A stretch of 16,210 bases of DNA from CAZRIP01 sp964600165. Lineage in GTDB: Bacteria; Elusimicrobiota; Elusimicrobia; UBA1565; UBA9628. Of the stretch, positions 1 to 6,857 are shown in pieces. Each line of letters begins with the position of its first letter. Position 1 is the stretch's first letter. The DNA is taken from positions 1 through 16,210 of the forward strand of contig CAZRIP010000092.1 in the NCBI GenBank assembly GCA_964600165.1, given 5' to 3'. The position numbers and the translations under genes are program-made. The notes beneath the pieces were generated by a model. That model was not told where the DNA came from, searched no databases, and saw only the letters and a program-made list of their open reading frames with translations.

Positions 1-1261
1 CGAGCGCGAGCGCGCGCGTGACCCTCGCGGGATTCTCGCTCGCGCCCACGACGATCGTGCGGCGCCGCGCCGGAAAGAGGCCCAAGAGCTCCAGCACGGT
101 CGCGTCGGGGATGTAGTTGTAGACGACGTCGCACGCGTCGAGAAGCCGGAGGCTCTCGAGCGTCATCTGGAACGGCTGGCGCATGCCCAGCCCGAGCAGC
201 ACGAGCTCAGGCCCGCGCGGCGGCGCGACGGGAGCGCTCGCGGCGAGCGCCCGGGCCGCGCACCGGTAGAACGACGCGCGCTCCGCGAGCCAGCGGTCGT
301 CCGGCGCGGCGGCCAGCGCCGCCGAGAAGAGGCGCGCCGCGCGCGCGGGCCTGCGCGCGCGAAAGCTGAGGCACCCGCGCAGGAACTGCCGTCCTCCCGG
401 AGGAAGCGGGCCGAAGGCGGCCGGGCGCTTTCCGCAGAGGACCTGCAGCTGCCGCCGGCGCAGGTTCAAGCGCGCGTCGCTCGGGAAGTCCGCGCAGGCG
501 CGCTCGAGCTCGCGCAGCGCCGCGGTGCTCCGGCCGGCGACGAAGAAGACCTTGGCGCGCTCGGCGCGCAGCTCGAGGTCGCCGGGCGAAAGCCGCAGCG
601 CGCGCCCGAGGAACGCCGCGGCCTGAGCGTACTCGCCCTGGTCGAGGCAAAGGGAGGCCGCGCGCCGCGCCACATCGGCCGAGCCCGAGAGCCGCGCCTC
701 GTTGTCCTTGAGCAGCCGGAACGCGCGCTTCCAGAGGCCTTGCTTGCGCAGCACGTCGGCCTTCTGCAGCACGAGCCACGGGGGCGGGCTCTTGAGTCGC
801 GCGCGCCCGAGATCGGCGAGCGCGTCGGCGACGCGGCCGCTGCGCCCATGGAGCGCGCCGCGCAAAGCGTAGAGCCAGGCCTCGCGCCGGCGCGCCAAGG
901 CCCGGTCGAGCCACTCTTGAGCGAGATCGGCCCGGCCCTGCTGCTCCGCCAGGATCGAGCGGATCACGAAGCCCCCTCCGCCTGAGTCCAGGCGCGCGAG
1001 GCGGTCCGCGTCGCGCGCCGCGTCGCGCGGGCGTCCGGCGCGGAAATGCAGCGCGGCGCGGTAGGCGTAGGTCCACGGATACGCGGGATCGAGCGCCGTC
1101 GCCCGCGCCAGGCACTCGCCGGCGCGGCGGTCCTCTCCGGCCAGCAGCGCGCGCTCGCCTCTCGCCGCCCAGCCGGCGGCGCCGGCGGCGCCGACCGCGG
1201 GGCCCCGGCCGGAGGATCCCCCGATCCAGCAGCGCAGGCGCTCGAAGGCCGAGGCGCTCAC
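1..1261 (-). CDS. TPR protein with C-terminal tetrapyrrole-methylase-fold (borosin-like) domain, 3' end cut by window edge
   Basis: The visible part is 420 codons and the reading frame stays open to the left edge, so the C-terminus is missing. I chose the GTG at 1261 because it forms a GTGA overlap with the stop of the TPR gene upstream and opens the right frame. Residues about 30-345 are degenerate TPR helices, for example around ATALDPAYPWTYAYRAAL and FLGRALRLSPGDLELRAE. From residue 350 the style changes to GPELVLLGLGMRQPFQMTLE, followed by a helix ending in DVVYNYIPD. This is the first beta-strand, glycine loop and first helix of the TP_methylase (SAM-dependent) fold. The GxG..QMTL pattern resembles borosin peptide N-methyltransferases such as OphMA more than cobalamin enzymes (comparison from memory). 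Catalytic residues lie outside the window. It is last of three genes in an operon with another methylase-like gene at its head. Substrate unknown; a peptide is inferred. Confidence 0.75.
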   Translation of the reverse strand, partial: MSASAFERLRCWIGGSSGRGPAVGAAGAAGWAARGERALLAGEDRRAGECLARATALDPAYPWTYAYRAALHFRAGRPRDAARDADRLARLDSGGGGFVIRSILAEQQGRADLAQEWLDRALARRREAWLYALRGALHGRSGRVADALADLGRARLKSPPPWLVLQKADVLRKQGLWKRAFRLLKDNEARLSGSADVARRAASLCLDQGEYAQAAAFLGRALRLSPGDLELRAERAKVFFVAGRSTAALRELERACADFPSDARLNLRRRQLQVLCGKRPAAFGPLPPGGRQFLRGCLSFRARRPARAARLFSAALAAAPDDRWLAERASFYRCAARALAASAPVAPPRGPELVLLGLGMRQPFQMTLESLRLLDACDVVYNYIPDATVLELLGLFPARRRTIVVGASENPARVTRALAL

Positions 1262-2946
1262 GCGCGGCTCCACGCGGCGAGCCGGGCCCGCGCCGCGTCC
1301 TCGTCCAGGGACCGCGCGCGGACCAGGGCCTCGGCGCCGGCGCGCGCGTCGCCGCAGCGCCGCAGCGCCTCGGAAAAATCGACCCAGAGCGACGGGTCGC
1401 CGGCGTCCATCGACACGGCGCGCTCGAATGCGGTCCGCGCCTCGCGAGGGCGGCCCGCGAGAAGGCGCAGCCGCCCCAGATCGGCGTGGACCGAGGCGTA
1501 GCGGTCATCGTCGCGTGCGGAGCGCTCGAGCTCCCGGAGCGCGGCGTCGAGCCGCCCCCGCGATAAGAGCGTCCGCGCTCGCCAGGCCCTGGCGAGCGCG
1601 GCCTTGGGCTCGACTTTTAGCGCGCGGGCGTACTCCCGTTCGGCCTGCGCCGGGCGGCCCAGGCGCTCCAGCGCGAGGCCGAGCCAGGCCCGCGGCCAGG
1701 CCCAGCCGGGCTCGCGCGCCGCGGCGCGCTCGAGCGCGCCCAGCGCGGCTTGCGGCTCGCCGCCGTGGAGCGTGAAAAAACCGAGCCAAGCCCGCGCGCG
1801 CGGGGGCGCGCCGCGCCCGAGCCGCGAAAGGAGCGCGGCGTCGGCCGCGCTTTCCTCCGGCGGGCGCGCCGACAGCGCTTGGATGATCTTAGGGTCGAGG
1901 CGGGCGGCCGCGTCGAGAGCTTGGATCCACTCTCGCGGACGCGCGAGCGCCTTGAGCGCTCGCGCGCGACCCGACGCGGCGAGCGGATAGCCCGGCTTGG
2001 CCGCGAGCGCGGCGTCAAAATCGCGCAGGGCCCGCGCGGGCCGGCCCAGGCCCATGAACGCCAGGCCGCGCCAAGTCCGGACCCAGGCCTGATATCCGTA
2101 TCCGGGGTCGAGAGCGAGCGCCCGGCCGTAGTCCTCGAGGAGGCCGCGACGCACTCCCAGAAGGCGCTTGGCCTCGGCGCGCCACGCGAGATACCAGCCG
2201 TTGCGCGGCTCGAGCCGGACGGCGCGCTCGAGATCGGCGAGCGCGGCGCGGTCGCGGCCGAAGTTCATGCGCGCGCGCGCGAGCCACGCGTAGTTCCAAG
2301 CCCGTCCGCCCTCGCGCGCGGCGCGCTCCATGTCCGCGATGCCGCCGCGGTCGCCCGTCTGCAGCCGCGCCTCGCCGAGCCAAGTCAGCGCCATCGGCGA
2401 GCGCTCGCCGCGCGCGCGCGCCGCGCGCAGGTCCGCCACGCAGCCCGCGTAGTCGCGCGCGCGGCGGCGGACCAGCCCGCGCCAGACCAGCACCCAGCGC
2501 GGCGCCGGCCGGAGGGCGGCGAGCGCGTCGAGCCGGGCCAACAGCCGCCGCGAGTCGATGACGTCGTCGGTGAAAAGCGCGTCGTCGGCGTCCACGCGGC
2601 GAGGAGGCCGGGCCTCGGCGTAGGCGAACATGAAGGACGGCTCGAGGACGTAGGCGCGCATGAGATCGTCCCAGCCGCCCGCGCCCTCGCCGCGAAGAAG
2701 GCGCACGCCGCTGCGCAAGAGAAGCGCCGAGTAACCCCCGCCCTCGGCCACGCAGGCGTCCAGCGCGCGCCGCGAGTCGGAGAGCCGGCCCGCGGCGGCC
2801 AGGCGCCGCGCGCGCCACTCCAGGCATTGCGGATCGTTCGGATGGCGCTCGAGCGCCAGGCGCGCCAAGCGCAGCGCCTCGTCGCGGCGTCCCTCGCGGC
2901 CGGCGCGCTGGGCGGCCTCGACTAAGCGCGGCGCGCGGCGCCTCAC
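1258..2946 (-). CDS. TPR-repeat protein (562 aa)
   Basis: Almost the whole protein is built of about 34-residue tetratricopeptide repeats, roughly a dozen or more. Many carry tryptophan in the first helix, as in NGWYLAWRAEAKRLLG, WAWPRAWLGLALERLGR and AALARAWRARTLLSRGR. TPR arrays are protein- or peptide-binding scaffolds; no catalytic motif, signal peptide or membrane segment is seen, so it is probably cytoplasmic. The frame is open further upstream, but that extension (Arg-rich) is a shadow of the preceding gene. I chose the GTG at 2946 because it makes a GTGA overlap with the preceding stop. It sits between a stand-alone TP-methylase-like gene and a TPR/TP-methylase fusion, joined to both by 4-base overlaps, so translational coupling is likely. 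A segment around residues 95-130, including DADDALFTDDVIDSRRLL, fits the TPR pattern poorly and may be an insert. The function is not recognised beyond scaffold. Confidence 0.82.
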   Translation of the reverse strand: MRRRAPRLVEAAQRAGREGRRDEALRLARLALERHPNDPQCLEWRARRLAAAGRLSDSRRALDACVAEGGGYSALLLRSGVRLLRGEGAGGWDDLMRAYVLEPSFMFAYAEARPPRRVDADDALFTDDVIDSRRLLARLDALAALRPAPRWVLVWRGLVRRRARDYAGCVADLRAARARGERSPMALTWLGEARLQTGDRGGIADMERAAREGGRAWNYAWLARARMNFGRDRAALADLERAVRLEPRNGWYLAWRAEAKRLLGVRRGLLEDYGRALALDPGYGYQAWVRTWRGLAFMGLGRPARALRDFDAALAAKPGYPLAASGRARALKALARPREWIQALDAAARLDPKIIQALSARPPEESAADAALLSRLGRGAPPRARAWLGFFTLHGGEPQAALGALERAAAREPGWAWPRAWLGLALERLGRPAQAEREYARALKVEPKAALARAWRARTLLSRGRLDAALRELERSARDDDRYASVHADLGRLRLLAGRPREARTAFERAVSMDAGDPSLWVDFSEALRRCGDARAGAEALVRARSLDEDAARARLAAWSRA

Positions 2947-3566
2947 GTCCCGCTCTTCGCGGGAAGGATCACGGCGTCGACGCCGGCCCTGACGCGACCG
3001 AGCTCCGCGACGCTCGATCTTTCGGCGCCCTCGCCGCCCACGAGCCACGCCGGGTGGCGGGAAGAATATGATCCGCGCGCGAGGGCCGAGAGCGGCGTCC
3101 AGTCCGGACGCGGGGCGGTCGAATACACGACCGTCGAGACGGCCGGCGACAGGCGTCCCTTGCCGCTCGCGCAGTCCTCGAGGGAGCGGCAGTCAAAGCC
3201 CAGATGCCCCCAGTTGCGGACCGCGAACGCCACGGCGCGGGCGAGCGCGCCGCCGAGCGGCGACACGGCGGCGAGGCGGCGAAAGGGGACGCCCGCGGCG
3301 CGGCAGCGCCTCGACAACCGCGCCGCGGCCGGGCTGGTCATCGGATGACCTCGCAGCGCGGCGGCGGCCTCGCCGCGGCGCGCCGAGCGCAGCGCCTCGG
3401 CGTCGGAGCGCAGCGGGCGCAGGGACGGGACCAGCCTCTTGAGCCAGTCGAAATCCGCGCCGGCGGAAAGGTCCGTGAAAACCGCGGCGCTGCGCTCCAG
3501 GAGGTCGAGGGTCTCGAGCGAGAGATCGAGGCGCGGGCGCGCGCCCAAGCCGCAAAGGAGCAGCAT
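2943..3566 (-). CDS. Stand-alone tetrapyrrole-methylase-fold protein, borosin-methyltransferase-like (207 aa)
   Basis: The protein opens with LLLCGLGARPRLDLSLETL and a helix ending AAVFTDL, the strand, glycine loop and helix that start TP_methylase domains. GHP at residues 73-75, followed by a segment like CRAAGVPFRRLAAVSPLGGA, matches the GHP and 'PGVS' region of the fold that binds S-adenosylmethionine. The tail SVAEL...AVILPAK resembles the end of the OphMA methyltransferase domain (from memory). It is therefore a complete, small member of the family, and a second copy of the domain in this operon. The residue before GHP is Arg where OphMA has the catalytic Tyr, and the VSP stretch lacks the usual GVS glycine, so activity is doubtful; it could be a partner subunit. 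I place the start at the ATG at 3566, seven bases after a good -10 box. An in-frame TTG at 3602 would begin inside the -35 box and is less likely. Confidence 0.7.
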   Translation of the reverse strand: MLLLCGLGARPRLDLSLETLDLLERSAAVFTDLSAGADFDWLKRLVPSLRPLRSDAEALRSARRGEAAAALRGHPMTSPAAARLSRRCRAAGVPFRRLAAVSPLGGALARAVAFAVRNWGHLGFDCRSLEDCASGKGRLSPAVSTVVYSTAPRPDWTPLSALARGSYSSRHPAWLVGGEGAERSSVAELGRVRAGVDAVILPAKSGT

Positions 3567-3573
3567 CCACAGG

Positions 3574-3602
3574 AGTATAACAGAGTCGCCCAGAGCCCGC
3601 AA
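3574..3602 (-). promoter_or_regulatory. Sigma-70-type promoter of the methylase/TPR operon, apparently leaderless
   Basis: On the minus strand TTGCGG (3597-3602) is followed after 17 bases by TATACT (3574-3579), which is preceded by TGT, an extended -10 element. The ATG at 3566 lies seven bases after the -10 box, so transcription should begin at or next to the start codon and leave no ribosome binding site. Confidence 0.7.
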
Positions 3603-3606
3603 CGTT

Positions 3607-3615
3607 TGATAGCAT
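3607..3615 (+). promoter_or_regulatory. Extended -10 promoter of the Cys-rich gene at 3623, apparently leaderless
   Basis: TGA-TAGCAT ends seven bases before the ATG at 3623. No convincing -35 box is seen 17 bases upstream; the extended -10 may replace it. The same TAGCAT-N7-ATG arrangement precedes the paralogue at 10370. The element sits next to the -35 box of the divergent methylase operon, so the two promoters share 56 bases and may interfere with each other. Confidence 0.55.
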
Positions 3616-3622
3616 CACGTCC

Positions 3623-4414
3623 ATGCTTCGATCGCTCGCGCCGCTCGCGCTCGCGCTCGCCGCGCGCGCCGCGCCGGCCGCCCCCTCCTGCGGGCCGGCG
3701 GCGCCGTCCTACGACGCCCTGGCCGCCTCCTACGGCAAGACGTGGACGCTCGACGACCTCGGCGGCGTCCGCGAGGACTTTCTGGCGGCCGCCGTCATGG
3801 AGCAGGCGTGCCTGGACGCCGCCGCGGGAGCGAGCGGCGCCTGCGCCGGCCCCTACGCGCTCTTCGACGCCCTCGACGACGGCTTCGAGCGGCCGCACGA
3901 CGACCCGAAGTCGGGCCGCCCGCGACCGGTCCGCGATCACTGCGTCCTGGCCTCCAAGCACGTGCAGTTCGTCGAGGCCGCGGCGAAAGGCCCGGAGGAT
4001 TTCAAGCGGCGCTGCCTGGCCGCGATCGACGAGCCCGACGCCCGCAAGCGCGAGGCCGCCTGCGCGGCCGCCGCCGGCCTGCTCGGAAAGCCGAAGGCCG
4101 CGGCCGAGCGGCTCTCCGCGATGCTCGGCGGCGGCGGCGCTCAAGCCGTCGACACGCTCGAGCGCGACTTCTCGATGTTCTCGGGGCTGTCGACGCCGCG
4201 CCGCTGCGCGTCGGACTTCGGCTCCCACAACCCGCCGAAGACCGAGATCTGCGCGGCGGCCTACGCCTTCCGCCGGGCGCGCGCCGAGGGGATCTCCGGC
4301 TGCGGAACGGACGCCCTTTGCCGCGCCCTGATGGGCGGCGGGCCCAACAGCTGCGCGCCGTACGCGCGGCGCGCGCGGGCGATCTACTGCCGCGCCGCGG
4401 CGCGCGCGCGGTAG
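3623..4414 (+). CDS. Secreted 12-cysteine protein, paralogue of the proteins at 7924 and 10370
   Basis: The protein has 263 residues and starts with a short signal peptide (RSLAPLALALAARAAPAAP), so it should be exported. The mature part contains 12 cysteines, an even number that fits disulfide pairing in the periplasm or outside. Landmark stretches are SYDALAASYGKTWT near the N-terminus, GACAGPYALFDA, and the C-terminal block SGCGTDALCRAL followed by NSCAPY and IYC. All 12 cysteines align one for one with the core (residues 194-424) of the 635-residue protein at 7924-9831. I recognise no known family; function unknown. It is transcribed divergently from the methylase operon and has its own promoter. 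The start codon follows the TAGCAT box by seven bases and there is no ribosome binding site, as expected for a leaderless mRNA. Sure as a gene, unsure of role. Confidence 0.85.
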   Translation: MLRSLAPLALALAARAAPAAPSCGPAAPSYDALAASYGKTWTLDDLGGVREDFLAAAVMEQACLDAAAGASGACAGPYALFDALDDGFERPHDDPKSGRPRPVRDHCVLASKHVQFVEAAAKGPEDFKRRCLAAIDEPDARKREAACAAAAGLLGKPKAAAERLSAMLGGGGAQAVDTLERDFSMFSGLSTPRRCASDFGSHNPPKTEICAAAYAFRRARAEGISGCGTDALCRALMGGGPNSCAPYARRARAIYCRAAARAR

Positions 4415-4559
4415 CGCCTCGTCGGGCGATGGAACTTTTTCGGGGGGTCGGTCGTATATATCTCTAGGCGATCGATGGGTTCCGGCGATAATATGCCGGA
4501 TCGGCTATATACCAGCGCCGGCATTTTATTCCGCCGGCCCATCCCTCGCGGGAGGACTC
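4415..4559. other. Intergenic region with AT-rich patches upstream of the XRE regulator
   Basis: This is the longest non-coding stretch in the window. It holds TATATA sequences at 4455-4460 and 4506-4511, several CCGG-containing inverted repeats (separate entry) and a Shine-Dalgarno sequence GGGAGG at 4550-4555, four bases before the ATG at 4560. I see no -35 box at proper spacing for either TATATA and no convincing terminator for the upstream gene. Confidence 0.5.
4481..4538. promoter_or_regulatory. Cluster of CCGG inverted repeats, possible operators of the XRE regulator
   Basis: TCCGGC-N8-GCCGGA (4481-4500) is a perfect inverted repeat. TGCCGG (4494-4499) pairs with CCGGCA (4518-4523) around the TATATA at 4506-4511, and GCCGGC occurs at 4517-4522 and 4533-4538. 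Such half-sites next to the gene of an HTH protein suggest autoregulation. In a GC-rich genome short CCGG repeats also arise by chance, so this is tentative. Confidence 0.35.
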
Positions 4560-4904
4560 ATGACCGGAACCTTCTTCGGCCGGCCCTACCGGCCGGCGCT
4601 TGACGCCGCGTTGTTCGCCGAAACGATCAAGCTGCCGTTCGCGAATTTAACGTTCGCTCAGGCCCACCGCATGCTGCGCGACGCGCGCGTGATGACCCAA
4701 AAGGAGATTTCATCGCTTTCGGGAATCTCCCAGCCGACCTTGTCGGACCTCGATACCGGCCGCATGGATCCGCGTTTATCGTTGATTCGAAAAGTGTGGC
4801 ACGCGCTGGACTGCGAGCCGGTGCTTCTGCCGCGTCCGCTCAACGAGTGGGCATGGCGCGACCCGCAGTGGCGGCGCGTCGAGGTCGAGCCATTCCCGGA
4901 TTGA
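4560..4904 (+). CDS. XRE-family helix-turn-helix transcriptional regulator (114 aa)
   Basis: The HTH domain covers about residues 36-85. MTQKEISSLSGISQPTLSDL shows the first two helices, the turn and the recognition helix typical of Cro/C1/HipB-type repressors, and is followed by a stretch ending DPRLSLIRKVWHAL. The C-terminal tail is short and holds only simple acidic and Trp residues. A GGGAGG ribosome binding site lies four bases before the ATG. Inverted repeats upstream suggest that it represses its own promoter. It may be a solitary regulator or the antitoxin of a HipB-like pair, but no toxin gene is next to it. Base composition in the HTH part is clearly richer in A+T than in the neighbours (for example GCGAATTTAACG), which may mark recent acquisition. 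It converges on the peroxidase gene, leaving three bases between the stop codons. Confidence 0.85.
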   Translation: MTGTFFGRPYRPALDAALFAETIKLPFANLTFAQAHRMLRDARVMTQKEISSLSGISQPTLSDLDTGRMDPRLSLIRKVWHALDCEPVLLPRPLNEWAWRDPQWRRVEVEPFPD

Positions 4905-4907
4905 TCT

Positions 4908-6857
4908 TCACCGCGGCAGCGGCGCGGGAGGGGCCATGGCCAGCGGGTCGCCGTCGAGCGAAGACAAGAAATCGACGAGGTCCTTCTTCTCGCCTTCCGT
5001 CAGCCCGAGCGGGGCGAGCCAGAGCGCCTTCCTCGGGTCGCTCCCCCCGCCCTTGTCGTAGAAATCGACGACCTCGCGCAGCGTGCGAAAGCGGCCGTCG
5101 TGCATGTAAGGAGCGGTGTAGCCCACGTTGCGCAGGTCGGGCACGATGAACGCGCGCAAATCCTCGTCGCGCCGGGTCACCTCGTAGCGGCCGCGGTCTC
5201 CCTTGACGTCGTCCGTGTCGAGGCCGACGTTGATGAACTCAGGAGTGATCGGGCCCGATGACGGGAGGTCGTGGCAGGCGAAGCAGCGCGCCTTCGCGCG
5301 GAAGAGGTCCAGGCCGCGCCGCGCCCCGGGGCTCAGCGCCGCCGCGTCGCCCGCGACGAAGCGATCGTAGGGCGTGTCGTTCGAGACGAGGGTCCGCTCG
5401 AAGGCCGAGAGCGCCCGCGCGATCCTCTCGGGCGTCGCGGCCTCGTCGCCGAACGCGCGGTGGAAATAGGGCTTGTAGCCGGCGACGGCCGCGACCTTGG
5501 AGGCCGCGCGCTCGGGGCTGCTGCCCATCTCATCCGGGTTTGAAATCGGGAAATCCGTCTGCTCCTCGAGGCTCGACGCGCGGCCGTCCCAAAAAAGCCT
5601 CGTCTTGCGGCCGACGTTGAGCAGGCTCAGCGCGTTGCGGCGCCCCTTGCGGCCGCCGATCCCCGCGGAGACGGCGCGCCCGTCAGACCAGCCTTTGGCC
5701 GGGTCGTGGCACGTGGCGCAGCTGACGAGCCCGTCGCCCGAGAGCCTCCGGTCGAAGAACAGCAGCTTGCCGAGCGCGACGGCGTCCGGGGAGTCCGGCG
5801 GCGCGCGCGCGGGCGCGGATGGAGCGCGCGGCATGCGGCCTTGCTCCGACGGTCCCGGCTCCGTCGGCCAGAAAACGACGACGCCCGGCTTGCCCGTGCT
5901 GCTGAACGCGGCGAGCAAGCCCTTGCCGTCGGGGGTAAACGAGACCGCCCTCATGGTAAGCGGAGCCTGGTAGGCCCGCGTCAGCCGGCCGGTCGCGGTC
6001 TCCCAAAGGTGCAGCACGTGGCGGTCGGACTCGACGATGAACGTCCCGCCGTCGGGCGAGAAGGCGATCGCCGCGTCGGCGGAGTCGAGCGACATCGGCT
6101 GTGGGAACTCCCGCAGCACGTCTCCCGACGCGAGCGTCCGCAGCTCGAGACGCGGCCCGGCGAAGACGAACGCGCGCTGATCGGGAGAGAGGAAGCTTCC
6201 CATGATGAAGTGGCCGCGCCGCTCGAGGGTCCGGATCGCCCTCCAGGAGGCGGTGTCCCAGACGATCACGTGGTTGTCCATGTCCGTCGTGATCGCGCGC
6301 CGCCCGTCGTTCGTGAAGAGGGCGGCCACGACCATCGCGCGATGGTCGCGGCGCTCGAGCGCGAGCCGGCCGCTCGCCAGGTCCCAAAGCTTGAGCGCGC
6401 CGGCCTGGTCTCCCGCCAGCGCGAAGCGCTGGTCGGGAGAGAAGCGCGCGACGAAGATCGGAGCCTTGCCGCCGTCGATCTCGCGCAGCAGCGCGCCGTC
6501 GGCGACGCGCCAGAGCCTCAGAGCGCCGTCGAGGCCGCCCGACAACGCCTTGGTCCCGTCCGATGAGAACGCCACGGAAAATACGCCCGCGCGGTGGCCG
6601 CGCAGCACGCGCAACGGGACGCCGCGGGCGACGTCCCAGACGACGACGTTCTTGTCCTCGTCGCCTGTCAGGGCGAGGCGCCCGTCAGGCGAGAGCGCGA
6701 GGGCGGCGAAGCTGCTCGAGTAGCCCGTGAACGCGCGCCCGATCTCGATGACGTTCGGGGCGGACTCGGGCCGAGCCGGGACCTCGGCGGCCAGCAGCAG
6801 GAGCAGCGCCGGCGCCGCGACCAGCTTAGCGGCTGGCTTGTAGCGGTATCTCCCCAA
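4908..6857 (-). CDS. WD40 propeller fused to di-haem cytochrome c peroxidase/MauG-type domain (649 aa)
   Basis: After a hydrophobic export signal (KLVAAPALLLLLAAEVPA), residues about 45-330 hold roughly seven WD40-like blades, with motifs such as ALSPDGRLALTGDEDKNVVV and WD or LW endings. Residues 355-640 form a bacterial di-haem peroxidase. It has two CxxCH haem sites (CATCH 380-384, CFACH 525-529) and the signature APYMHDGRFRTLREVVDFY, in which Met585 is the likely axial ligand of one haem, as in cytochrome c peroxidases rather than Tyr as in MauG. The protein should work in the periplasm, reducing peroxide or oxidising a partner protein; the propeller may bind that partner. It overlaps the end of the DctP-like gene upstream by 32 bases, so the two are probably co-transcribed. 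The start is uncertain: the only standard candidate in frame before the signal peptide is the TTG at 6857. Confidence 0.88.
   Translation of the reverse strand: MGRYRYKPAAKLVAAPALLLLLAAEVPARPESAPNVIEIGRAFTGYSSSFAALALSPDGRLALTGDEDKNVVVWDVARGVPLRVLRGHRAGVFSVAFSSDGTKALSGGLDGALRLWRVADGALLREIDGGKAPIFVARFSPDQRFALAGDQAGALKLWDLASGRLALERRDHRAMVVAALFTNDGRRAITTDMDNHVIVWDTASWRAIRTLERRGHFIMGSFLSPDQRAFVFAGPRLELRTLASGDVLREFPQPMSLDSADAAIAFSPDGGTFIVESDRHVLHLWETATGRLTRAYQAPLTMRAVSFTPDGKGLLAAFSSTGKPGVVVFWPTEPGPSEQGRMPRAPSAPARAPPDSPDAVALGKLLFFDRRLSGDGLVSCATCHDPAKGWSDGRAVSAGIGGRKGRRNALSLLNVGRKTRLFWDGRASSLEEQTDFPISNPDEMGSSPERAASKVAAVAGYKPYFHRAFGDEAATPERIARALSAFERTLVSNDTPYDRFVAGDAAALSPGARRGLDLFRAKARCFACHDLPSSGPITPEFINVGLDTDDVKGDRGRYEVTRRDEDLRAFIVPDLRNVGYTAPYMHDGRFRTLREVVDFYDKGGGSDPRKALWLAPLGLTEGEKKDLVDFLSSLDGDPLAMAPPAPLPR

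Noticed and set aside
207..1508. Long minus-strand open frame of 433 codons
   Set aside because: Its product is an Arg/Ala/Pro-rich string without domain pattern; the overlapping frame from 1261 gives clear TPR and methylase sequence.
1750..2925. Plus-strand open frame of 391 codons opposite the TPR gene
   Set aside because: Composition is typical of a GC-rich antisense shadow (Arg, Ala, Glu, Gly strings) and it has no recognisable domain.
3338..4228. Minus-strand open frame opposite the Cys-rich gene
   Set aside because: Gly/Ala/Arg-rich shadow; the plus frame has a signal peptide and conserved cysteines shared with paralogues.
3204..4331. Plus-strand open frame of 375 codons spanning the divergent promoter region
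   Set aside because: It runs through two promoters and overlaps the Cys-rich gene in another frame; the product is Arg/Ser/Pro-rich low-complexity sequence.
3623..4414. Cys-rich protein as a haem-binding cytochrome
   Set aside because: No CxxCH motif is present; cysteines are spread in a pattern that fits disulfides.
4415..4437. Possible terminator after the Cys-rich gene (CGCC-loop-GGCG, then five T)
   Set aside because: The stem is only four base pairs and the T run is separated from it by several bases.
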